From contig NW_002060947.1 of the NCBI RefSeq assembly GCF_000150275.1, positions 3,588,980 through 3,652,979 of the forward strand: 64,000 nucleotides of DNA, written 5' to 3'. Shown here one piece after another: positions 27,501 through 39,707 of this stretch. The stretch comes from Trichoplax adhaerens (Eukaryota > Placozoa > Uniplacotomia > Trichoplacea > Trichoplacidae). The translations under genes were made by a program, and so were the position numbers. The notes beneath the pieces are model-generated. The model did not search any database. It worked only from the letters and a program-made list of their open reading frames with translations, and was not told the origin of the DNA. Position 1 is the first letter of the stretch. Each line of letters begins with the position of its first letter.

Positions 27501-28202
27501 TCCTCGACTTTCTCTTCTTCCGGTTCAGCCGCTTCAGGAATCTTACCACCCAAGCTACAGACGTATACCAAGCATAAAGTATAGATTTAGAAACATTCAC
27601 TTACTGTTAAATAGTATTACTTACAAACGTATGCACGATGAGAAATGACCGTATGAGATTACAGTGACAGTTCCATTCTATTTTAACATAACATAATGGA
27701 ATCTGACTGTCTGACATCGCATACAGCTGCACAGTTGCACATTATTACTATACAGCTTCAAGTGACTACATAAAATAAAATTAATATTATCGAGGGCTAA
27801 AATGTTTTCATTTCTATAATGTACGTAGTCCTATGTTTCCGTTTAAGGGACCTGCTGGTATCACTTCCGATCTCTTCAACTGAACTCTGGAGATGTTTAC
27901 ACTCGATATTGGACAACTGTATAATGTATATGTATGCCTCCACCGTAATCGAAAGTATCGACTTTTACTATACTGCATTTACTCCAGATAAGCTGTATTG
28001 TTAATGTGTAACATCTATTTTACTACCTTATTTGAAATAAAATTAATCAAGTGTATTCATTGCAGATGTGCTTCATTATTTCTCACCTAACAATAAAATC
28101 AGCAAAAAATTTCAATTCTGGAAGGCGCAACATCGCGGGATTATTTTTGCAATGGTCAATAAATTGCTCCAAAAGTCTGAGATGTTGGATCGAAGTTGCC
28201 AT
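24552..28202 (-). CDS. ST13: Hsc70-interacting protein Hip (ST13)
   Basis: Hip binds the Hsc70 ATPase domain through TPRs and stabilises its ADP state in the cytosol. Seventeen exons join in phase to about 415 residues: 28202-28087, 27554-27473, 27175-27032, 26886-26820, 26695-26611, 26527-26417, 26284-26182, 26083-26004, 25899-25799, six mini-exons (25683-25660, 25574-25557, 25480-25460, 25381-25340, 25240-25217, 25116-25075), 24865-24807 and 24680-24552. The order is the N-terminal dimerisation segment, an acidic linker ([20 protein letters not shown]), three TPRs ([24 protein letters not shown]), a charged helix, GGFPGA repeats in place of the GGMP repeats of vertebrates, and the C-terminal DP/STI1 domain ([21 protein letters not shown] to KLASKYG). 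Exon 8 is taken to end at the strong donor gtatgt, which keeps the frame into exon 9. Confidence 0.94.
25075..25683 (-). repeat. Tandem exon-intron units encoding GGFPGA repeats in ST13
   Basis: Six mini-exons of 24, 18, 21, 42, 24 and 42 nt are all phase 1-1, and each encodes one or two GGFPGA-type motifs. At least four share homologous flanking introns with a unit spacing of about 120-140 bp (starts near 25069, 25207, 25330 and 25451). This shows that whole exon-plus-intron units were duplicated. Because every unit is symmetric, skipping any of them keeps the frame. Confidence 0.88.
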
Positions 28203-28402
28203 TTTGCTGATAATATCTGATTTGGATTATATTTAATAAACCTGTCGAAGAGTAGTTTCAGCGTTAAATCCAACGGAAGAAAGTCACTAACGAAGATTTT
28301 ACTTACTTGTGAGAAGTTGAAATCGTGGAAGGATTGCTCGGCACAGCGGCGATTGCAATTGGTCCTCAGGTGCCACTACTCTTGCCTTTTAAGTTACTTT
28401 CG

Positions 28403-28450
28403 CAGTACTGTACACTGTACACTGTACACTGTACTGTACAGTATAATGTA
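28403..28450. repeat. GTACW array upstream of ST13
   Basis: The array lies about 200 bp upstream of the ST13 start codon on the promoter side. Units alternate between GTACT and the 6-bp GTACAC variant. Confidence 0.8.
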
Positions 28451-28727
28451 CTAAATCACTAAAATCGAATACAGTACTGTATGGTTCAATAGCACACTCT
28501 TAACGTGAATTTGCTCAAAGTGGCCTATCGCCTTTTTTCAATAACTGATCCAACGCCATTTTTTGCCACTTTTAAATGCATCAGTCTTTAAAATGGCCCT
28601 AGTTGACTTGACGTAAATAGAATTTCTTCATCAATATCCCGTGAAGTTGTTGGGAGTTTATTTTCCTTATTTATTTATTTTATTTTAAATTCTACATTAC
28701 TGGAAGTTAAAATCCAGATTTTTGAAT

Positions 28728-28808
28728 ATACAGTACAGTGTACAGTACGTACTGTACAGTACACCACACTGTAGAACACGAACTGTACACTCTGAGTGTA
28801 CAGTACGC
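28728..28808. repeat. GTAC-rich palindromic array
   Basis: A second array about 0.5 kb upstream of the ST13 start, with mixed GTACA and GTACT units and one interruption. Confidence 0.75.
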
Positions 28809-30736
28809 ATAGTTTAGTAATGTCATCCATGGGCGTGTTGTACGGTCTACGGGTATAACATGGTCTGTATGGTACTACAACATCATTGGCACTCAACATT
28901 AAGAGAAGGCTCCGATAAGTGGTCGAGTTACACTGTTGCTGTATGACCTGGTTCAAGACGACATCTACCTATGGTCCGCAATCTATGCTTTGAAGTTGGT
29001 ATATTTTGAAGGCAGAATAAAGGAGCCATTTCTTGCAACGAAATCAGTTGGTTAATCCAGTGGCAGAAAGGCTTATTCCCTGCTTGTGACTAGGCCTGTT
29101 ATACAAAGTTGAGCTATCTTGCCATTTAGTGTCAATGAAATCCTTGTAAGTATCATATAAAAAAAGTGATTTTATAGTTTACAATCATTCAAATTGTTCA
29201 AGCAATCACTGCACAAAGTGATAGTGTAAAAATAGAAAATACATACAGCAAAAGTACATAGTGAATGGAATCATCTCCATTACTGAAATATTCAAATTTC
29301 CACTCCAGGAACAATTGAAAGTTGTTCCAAGTCGTTCAAAAAATGGCACTTCTATCGTAATATACGCGTAGAAGATTTGGCAAAGTGCGACCAAGTACAG
29401 TCGATTCGATTCTTACTGAATCCTATAAATTAGTATTGGCTTACTTGTAGAGCAATGGTAATTGACAGCTTTTTCATGGGTTAGTAGTTTTGGAACCTGT
29501 TACGAATATTGAGTGTATCTTTTGACAGCGACTAGTTTGATATGTAAATACTCTTACGTGAGCATTATGTCCATCTCCAGTACAGCAACATTATTTTCGT
29601 ATCAGATATTTTAATAGATAGTAGTATAAACTACTGTATTCGCACTTTAATTTTTAGTTACATTTTTTCCCAATGAAAGTATCTAAAACGAAATTGAAGA
29701 CGCTGTATATTGTACAGTATATCACTGTAATGGTAAAGCTACGTAGATTCCACAGTACTATACAGTATACAGTTACACCTCTGATTCTCTCATGACTCAT
29801 GTAACCGTCAATAAACATGGGATTTTAGGTTAAGAGTTCGAAAATTTCTACATTGTAGAATTAGTCAATACTTGAAAGTATACAAGCATGAAGTTATAAT
29901 AAGATCACAACACACCTCTAACACCAATGAGATTCTTTGTACTATTGATATTTTTACTAGGGAGTCCTCCGACTCTCTGCTACGATACAGTTGTCGCCAA
30001 TTTCGATACCACTGCGCAATTTTCAAAGCTTATTTTCTACTATTACAATTATTCGTAATACGAATCTATCGCCTTCATGCCAGTATCATTAAGTTAAAAT
30101 TACGACAGTGTTCTCCATAACAAAGAAAACAACCCATAATAATATAGACGTTCAATACAGAATCAACTACAAATTGCGGACAAATGTATTATTATAGATT
30201 GTGATGGAAAACGTATAATAAACATTGCATTCTTTAATTTAATTCAATGCTGTGCATACACTTTACAGTATAAGGTATGTACATTATATAAACTAAATAA
30301 CCTGAAGTATCCGTCCTTCGTAGAAAATTTAAAATACTACTCAATAATTCATACGGTAGAATATATCAATTGAACACTTATGTATATATTGTAATGGAGT
30401 GAATTAGCGGTAAAATAATCACAATTCTCCTATAAATGGTTTATTTACAGTATTACTATATTACTCTATACGTGAACAGAGCAAAGTTTGATGCCTTTTC
30501 TTCCAACAAATGTAAAATTACAGTAATACACGTTTAATGCACTTGGTGTGCAGTATTATAATGGACTATTAAAACACCTTTCTTCCAGTTCAAGAGCTGA
30601 TACTACCTGTGTGAACCTTAGTGGTCTAATTAATTATTTAGCAATCTTGTATTATTATTAAATGATACATTAAACGTGCGTGTCTCTTTTCTTGTTTAGG
30701 TGTAAGAAGCACTTTATGAATATCTCTTAATTATGT

Positions 30737-30940
30737 CTAAAAGGTAAGGTCACTGTCCCAAAGAAGGGGTTTCGATAAGGTAGCTCCATAATGTTTCCGT
30801 TCCATTATCAAATATGTGTATAACAATGTATCATCAATAATATAGCCATTTATAACATCATGCGATAGTATTCCATAGCTAACTATCATGCTTAAGTAAA
30901 GAAATAATAAGCAATAACACAGTATCTTAAAGATGTCCAT
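30737..30940 (-). CDS. Possible small secreted or membrane protein (unverified)
   Basis: A 67-codon open frame begins MDIFKILCYCLLFLYLSMIVSYG, which looks like a signal peptide or membrane anchor, followed by a hydrophilic tail. I recognise no family, and no adjoining exon could be fixed. AT-rich DNA readily gives hydrophobic frames by chance, so this is only a candidate. Confidence 0.2.
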   Translation of the reverse strand: MDIFKILCYCLLFLYLSMIVSYGILSHDVINGYIIDDTLLYTYLIMERKHYGATLSKPLLWDSDLTF

Positions 30941-31032
30941 GTTCTTTAGAATATCGTAACTGAAATTATATCATGTCACGCTTTAAACTTGTACTATTCC
31001 GCCACAACAAGCCGAAAGCGATCTTCTAAAAC

Positions 31033-34000
31033 ATGTGCTTATTTAGACCAGAAATAACAATTGTTTCGGCAACGCCGATGGATGTATCTGCAATTGATTT
31101 TAAACAAAGTAATCACTCCAGACCTCCTCCGCCGGTGCCAAATGTTCCTCCTCCGAGTTCTACCGTACCCCCGGCTCCGCGTCGCCCGCCCCCTGTACCC
31201 AAACCTCCGACTAATAAGCCTCCTTTACCCAAGCCTCCGACTAATAAGCCTCCTTTACCCAAGCCTCCTTTACCCAAGCCTCCTTTACCCAAGCCCCCGA
31301 CTAGCAAGCCTCCTGAAGCAACTACGCCTGCTATAGGAGAAAAGCCTACTATAAAACCAAGGCCGATCATAGCTCCAAAGCCTACTATCAACCCGGATCC
31401 AATACCGAAAGCTGAAGTGAAACCTGAGTTAAGCGATCAAAGAATTGAACCAACAGTATGTTATAAACTGCTCTCCATCCGTTTATTTATTAAATGAAAC
31501 CACTTTTTGTAGTTTTCGGTTAAAGATAATCTCACTCCTTTTGCAGTCTAATGAGTCACCTCACAGTATTGAAGCACGTGAAAATAGTTTTCGGATGTCA
31601 AATACAGACTTAAATGAAGATACTACAACCTCCCCAAGTTCTCATCATAAAGTATTGCCTCCAAGGCCCAACAGTCGAGTCCTACCACCTCCACCTTCAA
31701 AGACTTTACCTCCACGGCCTACATCGAAACAAATAGATAGCCCTCATAAAGACAAAGATGAAGTTTCAAATGGCATCAAAGCAGATAAATCTAGTAAAGA
31801 AACTCCAACAGTTCCTAGCCCAGAGTCAGTAGTGTCAAGACCCACGAGTAGACCACCGACAGTGCCGGTACAATCTTCAGCCCAGAAGCCAAACTTTGGC
31901 ATAACTAGAAATGAAACGAATCAGCCACCTTCACCTACCCGAAGACCTCCAGTGCCACAACAACCACCATCTCGATTACCACCACAGATTCCACAGCAAG
32001 ATATCCGTAACTCCATGCCACCGCCTCCTCAAGCTCTACCTCAACGGCAATTGCGACAAGTTTCTCCGGACTCATCACCAAAGGCTGCTTTAATGATGGA
32101 TAACGTTATGTCTAAGCAGCTAAACAGCTTTCAAAATCCTAACGATAAACCTCTAAATGCTCAAACCGATAACAAACCATCGAAACCTTTGCCGCCTAAA
32201 AGGCCACCACCGACAAGACAGTCAGTTATAAAATCACCTGAATCACCCGAAAACCCCTCACCGAATTTACTAGCGGATGCCACTGATTCAATGAGTGCTA
32301 TATCAGGAAATAAAGATACGCGTACAGTTTCGCAAGATGATACAATTAAATTAAGTAAACCTCCGCCACCTGTTAAGCCGAAACCAAGGCCGTCAGTGCC
32401 CTTCAATTCGCAAGATCTTATTAAACTACCAGGTGCATTTACAGCGTGAGCACCGTATTAAAATACTATAACTGCAAAATATTTTAAAGGGCATAAAAAT
32501 ATTAGCATACATTCATGCAGCAGAATCTACTAGTAGTATCTCAGATTATACAGAATCTTTATCCCTGCACAAATTTTACATACGTACAATGGTATGCTGA
32601 ATAAATGTTTAAGTACCGGTGATTACGCTATTTCTCGTACCCTAGGTCGATCGGAAGCAATCCCGCAGCAAGAATCTATAGTCAATGCAAACATAAATCC
32701 TTCACTACAAAGTTCTGAAACAGTAAAAGAAATCTCCAATTCAAAGAAAAAAGCACCACCTCGTCCGCCCATGTTTCAAGTCAAGCCTGGAGACAGTAAA
32801 CAACAAAGTAAAACCGAACGAAGTAACTCACAATAAAATACCTATTTTGTGTTACACAATATCTGTTATACTAACCTGTATCTTTATATGAGATCAAGAA
32901 TTATTTCGAAAGTTACGCAGTTGTACTTCTTCAGCTGCTGTTCATATTTTAAAGCCATGTTTAATGTAAGAAAATTATGTTATAGTAGATGGCGTTCCAT
33001 TACAACAAAGTTCAAAAATGCCACCATCGAAGCCTCCAAGATCTCTGGCTATCATATCAAAAACAGGTTTCTCAAAACATTGAATCTTTGGTTTGAGAAG
33101 GAAATACTGTGATGTATATCTTTTCACTATGCGTATAATCAACGACCTATTATACTGTAGGAATACCGCCCTTACCAAAACGTCCTGGACCAGGACATCC
33201 CTTGTATCACTATGTGGTAAATACGTATATCGCATGATAACATGCTTTTGATTGAAAATGTTTGTTAGGTACCATTGAAATTGACACAATCATGCGCTAT
33301 TATCCAACTCCCTTATAGGTTACAGAGCCTCATGCTATAGCAACATTCGATTTTTCAGCCCAGGATAACGACGAGCTGTCACTTCAAAAAGGAGATGTTA
33401 TCATTTTACTGCAAAAAATAGACGATACGTGGTATATAGGCCGAAATGATCAAAAGAAAGGCATATTTCCTTCGAATTTTGTTCGAATTGTTAAGGACAT
33501 TGGAACAAGACAAGCACAAAGCGATGTACCAGAAAAAGTTAGTAGCTAAACTAAAACATTGTAAATCATTTTAACGAAGTCAAACTTACTTTTCACCTTA
33601 TGTTAAAAAATTAGATGAATGCCGAATTCGATAAACCATGTGCTGTAGCACGATTTGATTTTGACGCCGGTAACTAGTCTTCGAACTATTACTATACAAG
33701 CAAGATCTCAGCTAATTAATAATCAACTTTGTGATGATTCGATTAGTAATAATTTATCGTTTATTTAACTAAATTGTCTAGTAACAAAAACTTTTTTGAT
33801 AATGTGTATACAATAACTGCATCTTCAACTTTTATATCACCATAATAACGTAGAAAATGAGAACGAGCTAGCATTTACAGAAGGTGACCATATTACGCTA
33901 TTAAACTATGTTGGAGAGGAATGGCTGAAAGGACAACTTAATGGAAAGATTGGAATTTTTCCGATCGATTTTGTTCATATTCTTGTAAATATCACATCTA

Positions 34001-35974
34001 AATGTCTCTTACCTTGTAAGTTTTTTCTCTCTTCATACGTTTTCTTTCAATTTCTCTTTCATGAATTTGTAGAAAGACTTGTCTGAGCCACATGATGCAG
34101 CATCAGCGAAGTATGATAACTTTATAGTTGATCAAAAATAATAGCATTTGTCGTTTTCAAATTGTTACTGATGTCTTTCGACAGTATCGAACTTAAAACA
34201 TACGTATGTTTTCTTTTCAGTGTTGACAGCACTGATTCTAACCCAATAAATAGCCAATTCGCTAATCCTAATAATCCGTCCATGTCAGGTACCTATAAAA
34301 TTTATATCGATTTCTTATTCAATAATCTTAGTAGTTATGCAGCCATAAAATTAACGACCCAAATAAGAACCTAGATCTTCTACCTTAAATAAACACGTTC
34401 TAATTTACAGATAAAAGTCTTTGCAAAGCAATGTTTGACTTCGAAGGGAGTGATGACAGAGAATTATCGTTTAAGGTATCTGAAAATGATTTTTAATACG
34501 GACCACGATATATACTGATTTCTCTATAAATTAAAATAGCTGTAGAATGTTACATTTATGAGGGTAACTTCAAAGCTGCATATAGTCCTATTCTTTATAC
34601 TTTCTATTGTTCAATGTACTAGGCGGGAGATATGCTTGAAGTTACTGGAAAAATCGATAATGAATGGGCAACTGGAAAGTTAAATCAAAAAGACGGAATG
34701 TTTCCAATTGCATTCGTTGACAAAATTCCTGATACATTATTGCTTGTTGCCAATAAAGAGGTATACGCAACTTAGGAAATTTGACGTGGTTGTAACAGTG
34801 CATTAAATTATATAGTAATAGCTTAATTTAGAGTTTATTCTAAAATTAACACCGCTTGAAAAGCAATCCTTTCATAACTATAAAAAGTAGTAAGCATACA
34901 ATAGGGAATTCCCTCCAATAGACGTAGGCACTTTATTGTTACTAAGACATTCTGGATAATAATATTAGTACTACTAATGATTAATTACTGTCATATTTAT
35001 ACCGTATAGGTTAATCATCAGTTTCCGCGAGATGCTACAGCATTAGTACATAAGTTACATGTTTTAATGTAGCGTTACTGTATTAAGGCCTTTAAGTCTA
35101 AAAATCTTCATACTGTATTGATATTACAGGTTGGCGTTCCTCATTGCAAAGCAGTATATGATTTTAATGCTGAAGCTGATAATGAGCTATCATTCCGTAA
35201 AGGCGATATAATTACGATCGTAGCAAAAATAAACGACGAATGGTTAGAAGGCAAATTAAATAATCGCAATGGAATATTTCCTACCCAGTTCGTGGAAATT
35301 ATTCAGGATCTGGGGGATAATGCAAAATCTGCCGGTAAAGTAGCAGGCAATTGATTTATGTAGTACTTTGCGATTAAAAATTGCTGTACTAGTGAATTAC
35401 GAGAGTAGTTACTGCATTAAACGTAATGAAGTGCGTGCTCTAACGTTTATTGCAAAGCACTCATATTTTACCTTTAACTTCATTTCGTAATTGTGGCTAA
35501 AGGTTCTATTTATTTTTCACTTTAGCATCTAATAGTAACTTTAATGTTAAAGCTATCTACGACTTCGATGGCCAAGATAGTACTGAATTATCATTTAAGG
35601 TCAGTAAATGCAAGTTTTTTAATATTTTAAAATGTTATCATTAGTTAATTTATTTTATCAATGAGAGCCTTAACGTAAGTTTTATGACTGTAGATCCATC
35701 TTAATTGCATATCGTAGTTTCCTAGTTTGTAATATCACATAAAGACTCGTAATATTTTTATGAATAAATGCATATATATGCCTACTTGAGAAACTGAACT
35801 TTAAAAAATACTATTGTAGTTAAAACAATGTAACCTGGCGCATATTGTCTCCAATAGGAAGGTGAATACATTACTGTTATAGAAAAAGTAAACGACGAAT
35901 GGTTACTAGGAGAAATCAATGGACAAAAAGGCCAATTTCCTATTGCTTTCGTGAAAATATTTAATAGACAATGA
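31033..35974 (+). CDS. SH3D19: Multi-SH3 adaptor protein, SH3D19 (EBP/Eve-1)-like
   Basis: SH3D19-type adaptors link Pro-rich ligands such as ADAMs to endocytic and cytoskeletal proteins. The first exon reads from 31033 (an in-frame Met at 31078 is equally possible) to 31455. The second is 31547-32432 and a third is about 32646-32831. Short exons follow near 33010-33065 and 33162-33217. The N-terminal half is very Pro-rich, with KPPTNKPPLP repeats and many PPxRP motifs. Five SH3 domains follow: 33319-33538, 33614-33669 plus 33852-33985, 34411-34473 plus 34622-34760, 35130-35335, and 35526-35598 plus 35859-35971. Each has an ALYDF-like start, E-L-F-x-x-GD, the conserved W, and GxFPxxFV (for example DNELSFRKGDIITI and GIFPTQFVEII). 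Five SH3s after a Pro-rich half matches SH3D19. Exon borders at 32830-33165 and the short linker exons near 34073-34290 are uncertain. Confidence 0.82.
31198..31310 (+). repeat. Short tandem coding repeat (KPPTNKPPLP)
   Basis: A roughly 30-bp unit encoding KPPTNKPPLP is repeated almost perfectly, followed by shorter KPPLP units. The near-identity at the DNA level indicates recent expansion, probably by slippage or unequal exchange. It lengthens a Pro-rich ligand tract. Confidence 0.8.
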
Positions 35975-37490
35975 AATTCAGGACTGAAACGTGGATTATT
36001 CATGTAAAATTTGATCCTTATGAATAGAAATCGTCTTATTGATATCGTTACTGAAGGTTAATTATATCATTACTGGAAAAGTGACGTAAAGTGATTCAGT
36101 GGATGTCATGATGATGTTTAAAATCGGCATCTCTTTAATACTGCCTCTCTAATTTATTGATATTATTTTTATATTAGCTACTGTACACTCATGCATATTT
36201 TGCATTAAATTTAGTATTCCCCTTTAGCATTGTACATACATATATGGTAGCCATACTAACAAGGGAAATGATATACTATCTTGTAAACTTGATAAATATT
36301 TTTTTTACTGACAGTTTATTATTGTTATATTAACTATTTTTTATTTTATCTTTGCCTGAACTAAAAGTTTGATATTTGCTGTAATGCAAGTCGTGTTTAG
36401 AATAATTCCTGGGTAGTAAGAATATTATTATATGTCGTCAATTTTCATACCTGAACTAATGAAAATTTTGCTATCGTAGTGACGACCTAAAAATCGAAGT
36501 AATTGAGGCTAAGTATGATAAACATTTTTATTGAAGATAATATGAAATTATCACAGCTTTTTATATCACCCGGGCGTAATTATAGATGGAGTGAACTAAT
36601 ACATCATTTGAATACTAGGTATACTAATTCACTGTTGGTTAATTAATAATTAATATATGTAACATCATTGTATCTTATCACTGTTTAACGGAGCTATACT
36701 GTATGGAAATCTCAGTAAATTAACTCCAATGAATAATGCGATAATTCAACATACTTGTAATCCATAAATTTTGCTGCCGTATTACGACATTAACAAAATA
36801 TTGCTATATCATAAGTATGTGTACTAAGATTGTACTAAATGCTATGTATAAGTAGCATTTATTAAAAGAGTTCTAGTTAAAACTTAAATTTATCAAAAGG
36901 TGTAAAATGGTTATCATATAAATTATGTAAAATATATGGTAAAAGATATCGACTTGAGAAAGCTATTATTGTTTCGTAAGTCTACGGCACCCAATTCATA
37001 AGCTTAAATCTTGATAAAAAGAGAAATTTACTGCAACAATCTATTGGTGAACAATATTTCACCTAAGAGTGATAGAAAAAATAAGATGAATTTTTCGACA
37101 GTATTGATCTCACAGCGTACAGTTAGTGTTAAATTTACGAATTAATCAACTTATAATGAGTAATTATATATACAAGAAAATGAGAAATGTATATGGGTCT
37201 TGCTAGTATAGCTTTTATAATATATAATCGGCAACGGTTTCAGACCTTGCAACCGTCTAGACCTGAATACAATAATAAATCTACCGATTAAATATTAGAA
37301 ATCAGTTTACCACTAACGCATTAAATTATTATCTCCGTGGATAGAAAAAGTTCACGCTGTCAATTTTATTCGTAAATGCATTATTGATGAAGAATCTAAC
37401 ACCTGTTACAAATATATTTATTAGTAACATGTTTACTTCATACATGTACCAGCTGTAAAATTGTTCCGTTGTTAAGAAGCTAACATTTCA
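35975..37490. other. Intergenic region, no gene seen
   Basis: AT-rich DNA after the SH3D19-like stop. I found no exon, RNA gene or GTAC array in it. Confidence 0.5.
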
Positions 37491-37495
37491 ATAGC

Positions 37496-37503
37496 TATTT
37501 AAA
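37496..37503 (+). promoter_or_regulatory. TATA-like element of secreted Tyr/Lys-rich gene
   Basis: The sequence TATTTAAA lies about 95 bp upstream of the chosen start codon, a spacing that fits a TATA box with a short 5' UTR. In such AT-rich DNA this may be chance. Confidence 0.3.
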
Positions 37504-37597
37504 CCAGCATTTGAACATTTTTAAGCATATTTCAGTCCACTTTGTGGTGATTGATAATCAACAAATATTTACATTTGGTACAACCTACGTTATTAAG

Positions 37598-38369
37598 ATG
37601 AAGATTGCTTTTATATTTCTTATTGTTTTAGCTTTAAGTTATCATATATTTGGTAACCCTATCAAAGACCATGATTCCTACAGTGGAGGTAAATAATAGC
37701 AATTATCTGTACACAAATAGTCCACGCATAGTTCGAAGTCCTTTTTAAGATTTTAATTTAATCCAATTTTATTACGAAAGGTATATTTCTATTTACTGAA
37801 GAATAAGATTTTGAATCGCGTCACATACATTGGTTATTGCCTATCGTAAAAATTTCTATGATTGAATAATATAATATGTTACTATTTTATCTCAATTCCA
37901 AGGTTACGGCAATGATAGGCATAAATCCAAAACGAAAGGAATAGTTTATAAAGAAGTACGTAAATACGTTAAGAATGATCACGCCAGGCCATACTACAAC
38001 GTAGGCTACAAAGGAAAGAAAGGTTATGACGACTACTATTATATTGGTAAGAAAGATTACGACGATTATTACTATGGAAAGAAAGGTTACGACGATTATT
38101 ATTACGGAAAGAAAATGTATAATGATTATGATAAAAAAGGAGGCTATAGTAATAATTATTATGGGAGAAAGGGTCATGATGACTACTATGGAGGGAAAAA
38201 AGACTACAATGATTACGGAAAGAAAGATTACGGCCAAGAAGGATACTACTATGGTTATTACAAACAAGGACAAGACTCCCATGGTAAGGGTAAATCTGGG
38301 CGTAATTATGGCTACCAAGATATTTATGGAGATAAAAAGCATGATTATGATTACTATACTGAATATTAA
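37598..38369 (+). CDS. Secreted Lys/Tyr/Gly/Asp-rich repeat protein, family not recognised
   Basis: Two exons, 37598-37688 and 37903-38369, join in phase 1 to 185 residues. The start at 37598 is chosen because a typical signal peptide (MKIAFIFLIVLALSYHIFG) follows at once. An in-frame upstream ATG at 37511 would place 29 residues before it. The mature protein has a short basic segment (KEVRKYVKNDHARPYYNVGY) and then six or more units of the type GKK-x-YDDYYYG over about residues 75-165, ending HDYDYYTEY. There is no Cys in the repeats. Such Tyr/Lys/Gly compositions occur in adhesive, cuticle and shell-matrix proteins, but I infer only a secreted structural or sticky role. AATAAA-like signals lie at 38416-38424. 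Confidence 0.82.
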
Positions 38370-39707
38370 TCGTTCTATTACTTAAATGACTCTAATTAAC
38401 CTAGAATTTAGACAAAAATAAAAACAAGATTTATTCACAACAATTGACGAGTAAATTTTTTACTCATTTATAGCAATACGTATAGTCACGGACATTTGAC
38501 GATAGTGAAATACAGTATAAGCATATCTTTACTTCTGTTGTAATGCATCTGATATATGGACGAATGATGCTACTTCATGATTTGATATATAGTTACGCTT
38601 TCAGCAACAACTAAATTGTGATGGAATAATAAACACAAACTTTTCATAAAGTCAAACTACTCTCTCTTTTGGTCATACTATTTCACAATATCAAAAAGTA
38701 CAAGTGTATTTTCAAGGTATTATCTCTAACTACAGTAGTTCAAAAACGACTTTTCAAGCCATAAAAGGTGTATTAATGGCTGAATACATGTATACTATTT
38801 GTATACGTTTCACAATCGAAAACATTACATAACTAAACTCTTATATGAATCAGGTACACGCATAGGTTCCATAGGTTAAGATTTTCAGACGATGTCAATT
38901 GCCTTGATATAAAGTTTGACAATAGTTCTGAAAAACTAGACGATATTTACATTGTAATTAAATAAGGCAAAAGTACTGTATACCTATATGGAAATTGCAA
39001 ATGTGGTTTCTGTAGTTTATCACAACACGTACTTTGGGAAACTTATCAAACATCTGATAATAAAATAATTATAATATATTGAATACTATATTTTCTCGTA
39101 GCCAACAGAGTCTAGCTATACCTATATATTTTCAGTATGTATTTACCGCAGATTGAAGCAATAAGAAGATAAATTGCTAACAGAACTCTTAGATTAAGTA
39201 AAAGTTTGCAAAGTTTAAGAACTCACTTTTTTATTGAAACTTTTATCTCGTTATTGAGTACAGTTTAGTTGCATAACGATATCAGGTAACAGAAGTCCCT
39301 AACGATGTACACAAATAATATGACTAACCATGCAATATGAGTTATATAGCTGCAACGTTCCTGTTAGTCAACTGTTGGTTCATTAAATGATCAATTCATT
39401 TCCTTGATTGACGCAGTACATGATAAAAGTTGGTAAATGTTTTTACAATAAGAGTTTCATACATTTTTAAGCAATCATATTCTGATAGATAGACAGATAC
39501 ACTATAGCATCGCATCTCAAAGCTCCTGAAATAGCAATCGCGATATGGAAGCTGAAAACTTGATTAAAATGCCTTTACATTAAGTAATCTTTAAAGCGCA
39601 TGAACGCAATCGTGTATAGTACTATGTATTTATCCTTTAAGGTTACGAGCTGGCACATCAACCTAAGTATCTAAAGTTATAGTCAACATGATATTTCAAA
39701 CCTCACG
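38370..39707. other. Convergent intergenic region, no gene seen
   Basis: This 3'-3' gap lies between the secreted-protein gene and Ashwin. A possible poly(A) signal (aaaataaaaa, about 38414) sits after the plus-strand stop. There are no GTAC arrays and no supported exon. Confidence 0.5.

Larger units (their letters stand above)
28203..30973. other. Intergenic region, ST13 to SH3D19-like gene
   Basis: This 2.8 kb contains two GTAC arrays (28403-28450, 28728-28808) and smaller clusters near 29710 and 29755. I can support no multi-exon gene. A 67-codon minus-strand frame with a hydrophobic start (30737-30940) is listed separately. A weak plus-strand frame at 29872-30120 shows no motif. Confidence 0.45.

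Noticed and set aside
28675-28956. 93-codon minus-strand frame upstream of ST13
   Set aside because: Nearly half is array-derived, the rest shows no motif, and no splice partner was found.
31113-31391. Gly-rich minus-strand frame of 92 codons
   Set aside because: It is the antisense of the Pro-rich exon of the SH3D19-like gene; Pro codons read as Gly on the other strand.
37887-38385. 151-codon minus and 119-codon plus shadow frames over the secreted-protein exon
   Set aside because: They are Ile/Val/Phe-rich or Thr/Met/Ile-rich frames antisense to or shifted from the Lys/Tyr repeats. The spliced signal-peptide frame explains the region.
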